From positions 1 through 60,397 of the forward strand of contig CAZCRG010000001.1 in the NCBI GenBank assembly GCA_964501105.1: 60,397 nucleotides of DNA. Reading direction: 5' to 3'. Positions 1 through 8,452 of the stretch are shown in pieces. Position numbers and translations under genes: made by a program. The notes below the pieces were generated by a model. It had not been told where the DNA came from. It saw only the letters and a list, made by a program, of their open reading frames with translations, and did not search any database. Origin of the DNA: BMS3B sp964501105 (GTDB lineage Archaea; Hydrothermarchaeota; Hydrothermarchaeia; Hydrothermarchaeales; BMS3B). Position 1 is the stretch's first letter. Every line of letters begins with the position of its first letter.

Positions 1-232
1 AGAGAACGCAAAATAAACTATATAAAAAGTTATACTACCTTATAGGATTGTCTTCTTTTATGATGATAATTGGAATCTGGATAATCACACTACTATAAGA
101 GATCTGGATGCTAATAAAAGGATGAAAAAATGGAATAACTTCCTGAGGTTGCATAGCATGTATCTTAGCTGCTGGAGGTACCTTGGCTGGTGTTTGCTTG
201 CCATGTTGCTGCGAATTAACAGGGGATGAGAC
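1..232. other. Upstream region of the membrane-protein cluster, no clear gene
   Basis: No convincing gene is seen. A TATA-like stretch (ataaactatataaaa) lies at about 12-26. A 35-codon reading frame runs from ATG 122 to TGA 229 on the plus strand, ending 3 bases before the next ATG. A different frame over about 150-250 encodes an Ala/Gly- and Cys-rich stretch (LAAGGTLAGV, then CLPCCCE). These could be pieces of a frameshifted short secreted protein or just chance frames. There is no support strong enough to call either one. Confidence 0.35.
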
Positions 233-601
233 ATGCTGCAATCCACCATAAATGGCAACCACCATTCTCAAAGAAGGATTGGCAATAAAGGTTTTCTTAT
301 AACCTTTGTTGCCTCTTTTATTTTTATTGTATTAGGTGCAAGATATTATATTACCGGGTATTCTAACGGATTAATTACCATGTTTTTTGGCTTAGCTATT
401 CTTTTACGTGCTGCTGATATGTATAGTGGTGAAAAGTTCCCAATACTCTCGGTTTTGGCTGGCATCAATGCCGCTATTGGTCTCTATTTCCAAGATATAT
501 ACTCGCATAGATTCTTATTTTTTTATAGTTTTGTAATTATTGTACTGATTTTTATGTCGATATGGTATTTTTATTCTAAATACGTCAAGAATATTGGGTG
601 A
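233..601 (+). CDS. Small membrane protein, unknown family
   Basis: I do not recognise this 122-residue protein. After about 20 polar residues it has about four hydrophobic helices (roughly residues 22-40, 46-62, 70-85 and 94-113) and ends with a short basic tail, so it is an integral membrane protein. The ATG at 233 follows GGGGATGAG and an in-frame stop at 227. It is the first of four consecutive plus-strand membrane-protein genes ending with a UbiA prenyltransferase, with only 5 bp to the next gene, so the four are probably one operon. Base composition is more AT-rich than most of the window. Confidence 0.6.
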   Translation: MLQSTINGNHHSQRRIGNKGFLITFVASFIFIVLGARYYITGYSNGLITMFFGLAILLRAADMYSGEKFPILSVLAGINAAIGLYFQDIYSHRFLFFYSFVIIVLIFMSIWYFYSKYVKNIG

Positions 602-606
602 TTTAA

Positions 607-1032
607 ATGGCAAATCTCAAAAACAACAAACTCAAAGACAACAAAAAAGATTTTAGATATATTTTACTTAAACGCAGAAAAATAATATTTATAGGGTCGG
701 CTGCTACATTGATATTATCTTTCATATTTTTGACGCAAATTTTTGGGAAAAATTACTTAGAATCTGTAATCTGGGCTCTGCTATATTCAGTCGGTGCCAT
801 TGGTGTGTATTACTTTATAATTAACCCTTCAAGAGTATCGAGGATCTGGTTCAAGACAGTTTTTACGATTGCCATGGGGTCAATAGGTTTTATGCTGACC
901 CTACTTATGCTGCCAAGGTCTGGTAATCGGACTCATCATGTCTTGATGCTCATCATAAGCTTTATAATATCCGCATATCTTGGAAATTTAATAATAAGAC
1001 GGACGCGTATTAGTCTATTGATTGAAAGCTAA
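607..1032 (+). CDS. Small membrane protein, unknown family
   Basis: Unrecognised 141-residue protein. It opens with a very basic, Asn/Lys-rich cytoplasmic segment (residues 1-26), followed by four hydrophobic helices (about 28-46, 52-72, 82-101 and 109-129) and a short Arg-rich end containing IIRRTR. This fits a four-helix membrane protein with a cytoplasmic N-terminus by the positive-inside rule. It lies 5 bp after the preceding membrane gene and its end is close to the start of the next. Function is unknown; membership in a membrane-lipid or envelope cluster is inferred only from the linked UbiA gene. Confidence 0.6.
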   Translation: MANLKNNKLKDNKKDFRYILLKRRKIIFIGSAATLILSFIFLTQIFGKNYLESVIWALLYSVGAIGVYYFIINPSRVSRIWFKTVFTIAMGSIGFMLTLLMLPRSGNRTHHVLMLIISFIISAYLGNLIIRRTRISLLIES

Positions 1033-1063
1033 AGGTGGAGGCATACTTGGAAGTGTTGGCGCC

Positions 1064-1477
1064 ATGCCTTCGAACGATAAAGCAGCTGCGATAGTAGGAG
1101 GACTAATTGGACTTATATTGTTTTATGCTTGGATATTTTTTACTCAGACCATAATGTTTTCATTTTTTGGCCAAAGAGAAATCGTTCGTGGTGTAGAAAT
1201 TGTAAAAGTTCAAGCTCCAGTCCAAATTTTTAGTTGGTTGATGATAGGTCTTCTTCCTTTTTTCATTACTGGTGGTCATTTTTTAATATGTACTGAGAAA
1301 AAAGCAAAGAGTTATGATACCAAAATGATGAAAAGTTCATTTTTAGGTTTTGCTATTTGGTTAATTGTCATTACAGGTGCATATTTCTTTAAAATCGGCA
1401 TATCTTACCATGAAAATATTGCCGGAGGGTTTATTACTATATTGATTGTTTGGCCTTTAAGTAAATCAAAATTCTAA
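1064..1477 (+). CDS. Small membrane protein, unknown family
   Basis: Unrecognised membrane protein of 137 residues from the ATG at 1064. An in-frame TTG at 1022 would add 14 residues and overlap the previous gene, and GGTGGAGG at 1034-1041 sits between the two, so the start is uncertain. Hydrophobic helices fall at about residues 7-31, 55-72, 89-108 and 116-130. The stop codon shares a base with the ATG of the following UbiA gene, which argues for translational coupling and a shared role. No catalytic motif is visible. Confidence 0.6.
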   Translation: MPSNDKAAAIVGGLIGLILFYAWIFFTQTIMFSFFGQREIVRGVEIVKVQAPVQIFSWLMIGLLPFFITGGHFLICTEKKAKSYDTKMMKSSFLGFAIWLIVITGAYFFKIGISYHENIAGGFITILIVWPLSKSKF

Positions 1478-2508
1478 TGGGGTTGAAATATATGATCGAT
1501 GCACAACGTCGTATATTCAATGAGAAGGATGTTTATTTTTATTTTTCCAAGCTTTATACTCTTTTATGTTTATCTCATATGCTCTTCAAGCTCAATCGAC
1601 CATTCCACGGCACCTGGTTGACTGTGCCTTCGGTACTTGCTGGTGCTTTACAGGCATCCGAAAGCACGCTCGTGAGATCGATTTCTATTCTTTTATTTAC
1701 ACTTTTTGCATGGCTTGCTACGTGTGTTGGCAATTTTATAAACGACTATTATGATGTGGAGATCGACAGAATTTGCAGACCGAAAGCACCACTTGCAACG
1801 GAGACTATTAGCAGGGAAAGAGCATGGAAAATGCTTATGGGCGAATACATTATATCGATTTTCATCCTGCTGGCAGTATCGATAATTGCTCAATCTGCCA
1901 TTGCTTTAGCTCTCGGCACGATTTCACTGATATGCACTTACATATATTCCGCTCCACCTATCAGAATGAAGAAGAGGGGGATACTGGGACCAATTACCAT
2001 CTCCATCGCCTATGTAGCAGTGGTACTCGGAGGATGGGCGATTGTTTCCAGGTTATACATAGAAGCTATAAAGTTTGCTGGCTTTTTCGGCTTGCTGATG
2101 CTTGGCATAGGATTCTCGAAGGATTTCATGCATTTTGAGGCAGATAAAAGATTCTGCAACACCCCGCCTGTGGCTTATGGAGTTAGAGCTACAGCAGTAA
2201 TAGCCTCACTTTCTCTTATTTTTCCTATCATGTTCGTCTCATATTTTGTTAAATTGTCCGGTATTGTTCTCTTATTGTTTAAAATTCCGCTGATATTTGC
2301 ACTTGTCTCAACATTTTTCATGTTTACAAATCCAGAGGCGGAGAATCGCAATATTGTGATGTCAGCGTTTTTGGCTTATATTAATTCAGCATTTATTATA
2401 ATTTTTAGCAAATTTTTTGATTATAACAAAATCTTTGTACTTCTGGCCATTTTTAATAGTCTTTTCATAATAAAGGCTATAATAGATTATTATACCTCTC
2501 AATTTTAA
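1477..2508 (+). CDS. UbiA-family prenyltransferase
   Basis: Integral-membrane prenyltransferase that transfers an isoprenoid chain to an acceptor. The first Asp-rich motif is clear: NDYYDVEID at about residues 89-97, followed by RPLA-like RPKAPLA, as in the UbiA family; the second is KDFMHFEADK at about 214-223. These residues bind Mg-diphosphate. About nine hydrophobic helices follow the usual pattern and 343 residues is slightly longer than usual because of an N-terminal extension. In archaea such enzymes include geranylgeranylglyceryl phosphate synthase II and quinone- or heme-related transferases; the acceptor cannot be told here. The start may be ATG 1477 or the in-frame ATG 1492, which has GGGGTTG before it. 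Confidence 0.85.
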   Translation: MGLKYMIDAQRRIFNEKDVYFYFSKLYTLLCLSHMLFKLNRPFHGTWLTVPSVLAGALQASESTLVRSISILLFTLFAWLATCVGNFINDYYDVEIDRICRPKAPLATETISRERAWKMLMGEYIISIFILLAVSIIAQSAIALALGTISLICTYIYSAPPIRMKKRGILGPITISIAYVAVVLGGWAIVSRLYIEAIKFAGFFGLLMLGIGFSKDFMHFEADKRFCNTPPVAYGVRATAVIASLSLIFPIMFVSYFVKLSGIVLLLFKIPLIFALVSTFFMFTNPEAENRNIVMSAFLAYINSAFIIIFSKFFDYNKIFVLLAIFNSLFIIKAIIDYYTSQF

Positions 2509-2566
2509 AAGAAATCTCGTTGCTTCATAACTCATCAAGCAGAATAGCGCGGCATGGCTACATTTA

Positions 2567-3205
2567 TTAAATACTTTTTGCAATCTCAATAAACTTCTTC
2601 AGCTTCTCTGGATCCTTTTTTCCTGGCTTTGACTCTACTCCGGAGGAAACATCCACTGCAAAGGGCTTTACCACTTCTATAGCTTCTTTTACATTCTCTG
2701 GAGTTAAGCCACCTGCAAGAATTACAGGCTTATCCAGAACCTCAACTATCTCTCTAGCCAGCTCCCAGTCATGGGTTTTTCCAGAGCCGCCTCCAGCCTT
2801 GGAAGGAGTGTCGAGGAGTATAGCATCTGCCCAGCGCTGGTGCCTCTTAGCCTCCTTAATACTGCTCTCATCCTCAACATGGATAGTTTTAATAACATTG
2901 CAGGGCACACTGGTTTTGAGCTGGTGGATGAACTTTGGCTCAACATTGTTGTGAATCTGGAGAAACTCGGGGCGAAGGGCAACATAAAGGTCTATGGCTT
3001 CTTTAAGGCTCTCTGGCATTATAACTGCCACACCACCCACCTTGAAGGGAAGCTCGTCGAAGATTTCAGCAGCCTTCTCAGAGCTCAACTTTCTCGGGGT
3101 TTCTACTGGCACCTCTACAATAACTCCAACATAGTCAGCACCAAGTTCTGAAGCCAGCTCTATGTCCTCAATATTTGTGTTTCCACATATCTTAACTCTG
3201 ACCAT
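2567..3205 (-). CDS. trpF: Phosphoribosylanthranilate isomerase
   Basis: Catalyses the Amadori rearrangement of N-(5'-phosphoribosyl)anthranilate in tryptophan synthesis. The N-terminal VKICGNT motif carries the catalytic Cys7, and the catalytic Asp is expected in the LLDTPSKAGGGSGKTHDW segment (about 130-147). The phosphate loops are ILAGGLTPENV and VDVSSGVESKPGKKD. Length, 212 residues, is normal for a single-domain (beta/alpha)8 TrpF. It begins 13 bp after the helicase gene and is the last gene of a minus-strand set headed by mptA. No other trp genes are nearby, so in this genome trpF sits apart from the rest of its pathway. Confidence 0.96.
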   Translation of the reverse strand: MVRVKICGNTNIEDIELASELGADYVGVIVEVPVETPRKLSSEKAAEIFDELPFKVGGVAVIMPESLKEAIDLYVALRPEFLQIHNNVEPKFIHQLKTSVPCNVIKTIHVEDESSIKEAKRHQRWADAILLDTPSKAGGGSGKTHDWELAREIVEVLDKPVILAGGLTPENVKEAIEVVKPFAVDVSSGVESKPGKKDPEKLKKFIEIAKSI

Positions 3206-3218
3206 GAATAAGCCTCTC

Positions 3219-5666
3219 TCAAGGCTGAGAAGTTAGCATAGTAAAAGGGGTTGTAATTTTTCCCATCATCTCCTTTATTAGCCTCCTCACCTCTTCAGCC
3301 TTTCTGCTTCTCCTGAGCTTCATTATCTCCAGAAGTCCTTCTGCCTTTCTTACAATAGTATCAAGATAGTTGAATATATCTCCCGAGAAGGTTTCCATAT
3401 AGTAGGCTGAGAGGCTTCTTGATAACTCTTTTATACTCTTTCCCTGCCTTCTTAGCTGAATTATCTTTCGCGAGAGCTCCTCCTGGGCATGCTGACAGTA
3501 GGGAAATTCTTCACAGGAGCACCTCAGAAACTCTTCCCTTACCAGTTCAACAATATCCATAAACTCTTCCCTGGGCTCCTGAAAGATTATGCCCAGGCCG
3601 TCGAAGTAGCGCAGGGGCACAGCTACTTTATAGCTTCTCTGAATTTTTGAAGCCAGGCTCCTTGAGAGGTAGGCGTTGGTGAAGGGAAACAATTTAGAGA
3701 GAATTCTCTCCGGGCTTTCGCTGCTTGAGTACATGACTTTAGCCTCGTAGGGCTTCAGAAAGTGTCTTGAGGCTATCCTCCCGAGCTGGGTTATTTTCTC
3801 TCCTCTAATCATACCCTGTTCTTCAAGCTTTTTCAGAGCTTTCTCTATGTTCACAGGGAAGAGCATATCCCTGGCAACTCTAACTCCTTCCCTAATGCTT
3901 CCAGCACTGACTATGCAGGCTAAAAGCTGCTCTTCCTCTTCGTCCTCCTCTCCAGGAATATCAATATCCTCAGGCTTACCTGAAAGAAGCTTCACAGCAA
4001 TCTCGTCCTCACTCTCTTTTGAGGAGAAGGAAGTTTTAGCTCCAGGTGTAGCCAGAATTACCACCTTACCCCTATCGTGATAACTTGGCCTTCCAGCCCT
4101 GCCCTGCATCTGAAGAAAATCTCTCACCCCAAGCTCCTTATTTCCCATGGTGAGACTCTCAAAGATCACCTGGGAGGCTGGAAAGTCTATCCCTGCCCCC
4201 AAAGCTGAGGTGGTAACCACACAGTTCAGCTTCTGCTCAATAAAATTATTCTCTATCCTTTTTCTCCTGGAATAACTCAGACCGGCGTGGTATTCACTTG
4301 CTTTAACTCCTCTGCTGGATAGAAATCTTGCTATTGAAGAAGCCTTTCTTCTTGAGTTGGTAAATACAAGGCTCTGGCCATAGAAGCCCTTACTGGATTT
4401 TATGGCAGCTTCTCTCTTCACAAGCTTTAAAATTGCAGAAAGCTTCTCTTCTTCACTTTTTGTGAAAACAAGGTGTCTTTCCAGAGGAATGGGTCTTGAA
4501 TCACTCTTCACAAGCCTGAGGGAGTAATGCTCAGCAATCTCCTCTGGATTTCCAACTGTTGCAGTTAAAGCAATTATTCTCGCCTTTGGGAAGGCATGCC
4601 TCAATCTTGAAAGAAAGCCATCCAGCTCAATTCCCCTTTCCTCCTGGCTCAGAGTGTGAACCTCATCCACTGCCACAACCCCAATCTTTCCAAGGCTTTC
4701 TTTCTTCCCTGACCTTAGAAGGTGGTCTATTCCCTCGTAGGTTCCCACTATTATATCAGAGCCTTCAAGCTTTGAGTCCTCCATCAGAGGCTCATCCTCG
4801 TCAACTATCCTGCTCCTTCCCACCCTTATTGCCACTCTTAGCCCCAGGCTTGAATAAACCTTAAATTCTTCATACTTCTGGTTTGCAAGAGCAACAAGAG
4901 GCACAAGAAAGAGAAATTTCTCCCCCCTTAGGGCAGCTTCAATACCTGCAAGCTCAGCAATTAGAGTTTTCCCTGATGCAGTGGAACTTGCCACAAGAAG
5001 AGAGCTTCCTTCAAGCAGTCCTGCACCTAAAGCCAGCTTTTGAATTGATGTGAGCTCTTCTATATTCCTTTCCTTCAAGATTTCCCTGAATTCTCTATTT
5101 ATTGGCAGTTCCTCTAGCTTTATTCCTTTCTCCACCTCTGCCTTAACTTTATCAAAAAGGGTGTGACTTTCCTCAAGACTCTGACTTTGAAGGAGCTTTG
5201 AAACTCTATCGAAATCTCTGAATCTCTCCAGGAGCTTTGAGAAGTGCTCAAAGCTTGCAGTGGAAAAACCTCTAAATTTAAGCTCTCTCTTCAGTTCTTC
5301 CTCAGCACAGCTTCTGCACACCTTTCTGCCATAGAGAAGATAGAAATTTTTCTTAACAGGTTTTACTCTACCTTTATTTAAGCAGGGTGTGCATAGTTCA
5401 ACACTCTGATAGCTCAGCTTCTCCTTTCTCATTAGAGGCTCCAGAACATGGCTATGCTCCCTGGAAAAAAGAATTTTCTGCTCTTTTAAAAGTTTCAGAA
5501 GTTCTTTTCTGGCCACAGGGGCAGAGAACCTTTTAGAATTGAGACTCCAGAGTTTCCCATCCCTTATACTCACTGTGCCTTCCAGATGAAGCTTCTCAAA
5601 ATTAAGACTGTAGAGCTTCAAAGTTAGAGTTCTTCTACCTCTTGGTATAAAAAGGGCATATCCCAT
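3219..5666 (-). CDS. Ski2-like DEAD/DEAH-box helicase of archaeal type
   Basis: Superfamily 2 nucleic-acid helicase, 815 residues. An N-terminal accessory region carries a four-Cys putative zinc site (CTPC near residue 90, CRSC near 117). The helicase core has Walker A STASGKT (about 228-234), motif II DEVH, SALTATV-type motif III, and motif VI MQGRAGRP. A C-terminal region has further Cys (CSCEEFPYCQ). This layout resembles the archaeal DUF5814/Ski2-like helicases of methanogens. It lies 1 bp after mptA and 13 bp before trpF. A role in RNA decay or DNA repair is possible; the sequence does not decide it. Confidence 0.88.
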   Translation of the reverse strand: MGYALFIPRGRRTLTLKLYSLNFEKLHLEGTVSIRDGKLWSLNSKRFSAPVARKELLKLLKEQKILFSREHSHVLEPLMRKEKLSYQSVELCTPCLNKGRVKPVKKNFYLLYGRKVCRSCAEEELKRELKFRGFSTASFEHFSKLLERFRDFDRVSKLLQSQSLEESHTLFDKVKAEVEKGIKLEELPINREFREILKERNIEELTSIQKLALGAGLLEGSSLLVASSTASGKTLIAELAGIEAALRGEKFLFLVPLVALANQKYEEFKVYSSLGLRVAIRVGRSRIVDEDEPLMEDSKLEGSDIIVGTYEGIDHLLRSGKKESLGKIGVVAVDEVHTLSQEERGIELDGFLSRLRHAFPKARIIALTATVGNPEEIAEHYSLRLVKSDSRPIPLERHLVFTKSEEEKLSAILKLVKREAAIKSSKGFYGQSLVFTNSRRKASSIARFLSSRGVKASEYHAGLSYSRRKRIENNFIEQKLNCVVTTSALGAGIDFPASQVIFESLTMGNKELGVRDFLQMQGRAGRPSYHDRGKVVILATPGAKTSFSSKESEDEIAVKLLSGKPEDIDIPGEEDEEEEQLLACIVSAGSIREGVRVARDMLFPVNIEKALKKLEEQGMIRGEKITQLGRIASRHFLKPYEAKVMYSSSESPERILSKLFPFTNAYLSRSLASKIQRSYKVAVPLRYFDGLGIIFQEPREEFMDIVELVREEFLRCSCEEFPYCQHAQEELSRKIIQLRRQGKSIKELSRSLSAYYMETFSGDIFNYLDTIVRKAEGLLEIMKLRRSRKAEEVRRLIKEMMGKITTPFTMLTSQP

Positions 5667-5667
5667 C

Positions 5668-6501
5668 CTATCTCAGTTCTTTAATGGTTGCGCTCTTTTC
5701 GTCTATAACCTCAAAGTTGAAAAGGGGTTCCTTAGCCCTGCAGGAGGCGGAGATTTTAGCATTATCAGGTAGAAATGAGAATTTTTTGCCGCTCCTTTCG
5801 AGGATCTCCCTAACCACATCTCTTGCACTCTTTGGTGCTTCACAGGCTTTATAGAGAACTTCAGCCTCCTCCTCTTCTGTAAGATAGCTGTAGGTTTTTG
5901 CACTCAGAGAAGATTCAAGAATATCAAGGATATCCTCAATTTTTACCTCCTCTTCTCCAGGGGTTTCTACAGTGAGCCTTGCCTTTGCTCTCTGGGTGCA
6001 CACACTCTTATCTGCTGCATAATGGAGAATTATACCCTCAATTTCTGCACCCACTTCTTTCAGCACTTTAATCTCTTCTTCTCTGAAAGCTCTTGCTCTG
6101 GCAAAAAGTGTAACAAAGTTCTGCTGGGGATTGTTTTTTGGACTTTTGGAATGGACCATGAGTCTGCTTTCCATACTCACCTCGCTGTAGCTGGCATAGT
6201 CGTGGCGCTTTAGCACCTCCACCACAATATCCCTGCACAGATCCTCAATTCTGTAGACTGCAATACCTGAGATGTCATCTATTATCTCATTTATTGCCTC
6301 TATATTTCTTGACATATGGGTGCCCTTCTGGAAGGCAGGTAAGTCAACATAACATTCAAAGTTTGCCAGAAGTACAATATCTCTCTTGCCACCCTCTCTC
6401 TTCACTCTCACCATTTTCCTTACATTATTTACCCCCACTCTCGTAAGAGGTATTTTAATTTCAGGTTCTCTCTGCTGTACATCTGGGAGTATTGGGAGCA
6501 T
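5668..6501 (-). CDS. mptA: GTP cyclohydrolase MptA (type IV/FolE2 family)
   Basis: Fe(II)-dependent GTP cyclohydrolase that converts GTP to 7,8-dihydroneopterin 2',3'-cyclic phosphate, the first step of tetrahydromethanopterin synthesis in archaea; the family also feeds 7-deazaguanine tRNA bases. The N-terminus DVQQREPEIKIPLTRVGVNN and the QKGTHMSRN segment (about residues 58-66) are family hallmarks, with His62 in the latter as a likely metal ligand. Length of 277 residues is slightly below the usual 300-320. It heads an operon with the helicase and trpF. A TATA-like AAATATTTTATAT, read on the minus strand, lies just upstream (6514-6524), suggesting a short or absent leader. Confidence 0.93.
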   Translation of the reverse strand: MLPILPDVQQREPEIKIPLTRVGVNNVRKMVRVKREGGKRDIVLLANFECYVDLPAFQKGTHMSRNIEAINEIIDDISGIAVYRIEDLCRDIVVEVLKRHDYASYSEVSMESRLMVHSKSPKNNPQQNFVTLFARARAFREEEIKVLKEVGAEIEGIILHYAADKSVCTQRAKARLTVETPGEEEVKIEDILDILESSLSAKTYSYLTEEEEAEVLYKACEAPKSARDVVREILERSGKKFSFLPDNAKISASCRAKEPLFNFEVIDEKSATIKELR

Positions 6502-6580
6502 TTTTACACCTTAAATATTTTATATCAGTAAGTAGAATTTTCCCTAGGAATAAAAGCTTAACGTAAGCAAGGTAGATTCT

Positions 6581-7246
6581 ATGAGAGTTCAGGAAGTGAG
6601 GAAACTATTTTTGAGTTTCACTCTTGTTGCCTCAGTAATGTATATTACAGATGGCTTTTCCATTATGGGCATTTACTTTAGCGATATTTTTAGAGTTGAG
6701 GGTTCTTTTCTCAGAGAGTACTCTGGGAAGCTCTATCTTCTCTTCCTCTTCTCTCTATTTCTTGGCATGTCTTTTGGTAGAATATTCTGCGGCTGGATAT
6801 GTCCTATAACTGCAATAATGAATATAACAACAGTCTTTGCCAGAGAAAAACCTAAAATCAGTCTGAAAACAAAGTATGTTTTTCTTGTTTTGACAGCAGT
6901 AGCTCTCTACCTTGACTATAGTGGCTGGCTGTCTTTCTCAAAGGAAGTCCTGAAGGTGGGCTTCGTAGTACTTATTGTAGCTATTGTTGCTTTCTCCTTC
7001 CTTTATTCTCGAGTTTTCTGCACTCACATCTGTCCTGTGGGTGCCTTTTTCAGTCTCCTTGGGCATCTGAGCATTTTCAGGCTTAGAGTTGGAGAGGACT
7101 GCAGGAGATGTGAGAAGTGCAACTCAGTCTGTGAGATGAGTATAGATGTTATGAATTCAAAGCCCATGAATGAATGCTCTCTCTGCTGGAACTGCGTGGA
7201 GGAGTGCCCCTACAAGTCAATTAAGCTCAAGTTTGTTCTTTCCTGA
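6581..7246 (+). CDS. Membrane polyferredoxin, NapH/MauN-like
   Basis: Membrane iron-sulfur protein, 221 residues. About five hydrophobic helices are interrupted by two conserved cytoplasmic CxxxCP-type motifs (FCGWICP near residue 71 and FCTHICPVG near 147). A C-terminal pair of [4Fe-4S] ferredoxin motifs follows: CRRCEKCNSVC and CSLCWNCVEECPYK. This is the pattern of NapH/MauN proteins, which pass electrons between quinol-like carriers or membrane complexes and soluble proteins. Partner genes are not adjacent. The last 20 bp overlap the convergent MFS gene. Confidence 0.88.
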   Translation: MRVQEVRKLFLSFTLVASVMYITDGFSIMGIYFSDIFRVEGSFLREYSGKLYLLFLFSLFLGMSFGRIFCGWICPITAIMNITTVFAREKPKISLKTKYVFLVLTAVALYLDYSGWLSFSKEVLKVGFVVLIVAIVAFSFLYSRVFCTHICPVGAFFSLLGHLSIFRLRVGEDCRRCEKCNSVCEMSIDVMNSKPMNECSLCWNCVEECPYKSIKLKFVLS

Positions 7247-8336
7247 ATTCCTTCAGGTATATAACAAGTCCCAGGGCTGTAGCGAGGGCTGCGAAGTACA
7301 TTGTTGCCTTGAAATTGTAGGCCTGAGATATTGTTCCTCCAATCAGGGGGCCAAAGGCTATAGCAAGGCTTGTGAAGGAGTTTAATATTCCCACACTTGT
7401 TGCCTTCTCTCTATTGTTTTCAGCCAGATAGCGCAGTGAACCAACGTAGATTAAAGAGTAGGAAGCTGCGAGGGCAATCTGCACGGGGAGGAGTAACAGG
7501 AAATTGGAGACCAGTGTATAGGTTAGGAATACAAGGATACTCAGAGTTAGCCCAGAGGTTACAAGCTTCTCAGCCCTGCCAGAATCCAGCTTATTCATTA
7601 TTAAAAACTGGGAACCTGCATTCATAAGGTATATAACTCCAATCCAACCAGGATTTGCTCCAAGGGTTACAAGGTAAAGGGGGAAGATTATCCATATGGC
7701 GTTGGCTCCCAAATGGCGGAGGAAGTTGGCTATATAGAGGTGAAAGTTTTTTCTCACCACATCTCTCGGGAAAAGAGGTACTTTTACTGCTTTGAATTTA
7801 ATATCTGGAAGATTAAGAGAAATAAAAAAGGCTATAAAAAAGAGCAGAGAGCTGGTGATAAAGACAAGCTTGTAGGCTATTTCTTCATGGAAATAACTCT
7901 TTCCCAGCTGGGCAACTGTGCCAGAGATTAAGCTCCCGAAAGCCCAGCCTAAGGAGCCGTAGGAAGAGAAGTTGCCCAGTTTTCCCCCTGAGTCGTAGGT
8001 ATAGGCGATGAGTGCTGGAAGGAAAGTTCCCATGGCAAATCCTGCCAGAAAGCGGACTGCAAAGAGGCTTAGGGCAGAGTGAGCAAAAATCTGGAGAAGG
8101 TAAAAGAGAGTTGCCAGGGCTAAGCCCAGCGACACTACTCTTTTTCTGCTGCTGTAGTCTGAGACTCTGCCGAAGTGATAGGAGGAGAGGAAAATTGCTA
8201 TGCCGTAGACGAAGCCTATTGTGCCTATGCCCAGGTTGCTTATATTCATTAGCTGAGAATAATTGGGCATAAATATGGCTGAGGCCATAGCTCCAGAAAA
8301 GGCAAGGAATATTATTATGCTCGTTCTTTTAGGCAT
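7227..8336 (-). CDS. Major facilitator superfamily transporter
   Basis: A 369-residue protein with about 11-12 hydrophobic helices. The MFS signature appears between helices 2 and 3 as GRVSDYSSRKRVV (about residues 56-68), and a second-half repeat contains GPLIGGTISQ. The protein is therefore a secondary transporter driven by ion gradients; the substrate cannot be predicted. It is monocistronic and transcribed towards the polyferredoxin gene, with tails overlapping by 20 bp. An AT-rich stretch at about 8420-8432 upstream (ctaaaatataaag on the plus strand) could hold its promoter. Confidence 0.88.
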   Translation of the reverse strand: MPKRTSIIIFLAFSGAMASAIFMPNYSQLMNISNLGIGTIGFVYGIAIFLSSYHFGRVSDYSSRKRVVSLGLALATLFYLLQIFAHSALSLFAVRFLAGFAMGTFLPALIAYTYDSGGKLGNFSSYGSLGWAFGSLISGTVAQLGKSYFHEEIAYKLVFITSSLLFFIAFFISLNLPDIKFKAVKVPLFPRDVVRKNFHLYIANFLRHLGANAIWIIFPLYLVTLGANPGWIGVIYLMNAGSQFLIMNKLDSGRAEKLVTSGLTLSILVFLTYTLVSNFLLLLPVQIALAASYSLIYVGSLRYLAENNREKATSVGILNSFTSLAIAFGPLIGGTISQAYNFKATMYFAALATALGLVIYLKEFRKEQT

Positions 8337-8452
8337 TAATCAGGCGTAAGAAAAGTTAACCTTGAGAAACTCTACAGCCTTTGGTTAAAAACAGCAGGCT
8401 TTTACTATAGGGTGGCGATACTAAAATATAAAGAGTGGGCGGGAGATTCCCA

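Noticed and set aside
35..271. Minus-strand 78-codon frame at the left edge
   Set aside because: It lies opposite the start of the first membrane-protein gene, has no ribosome binding site and an irregular composition.
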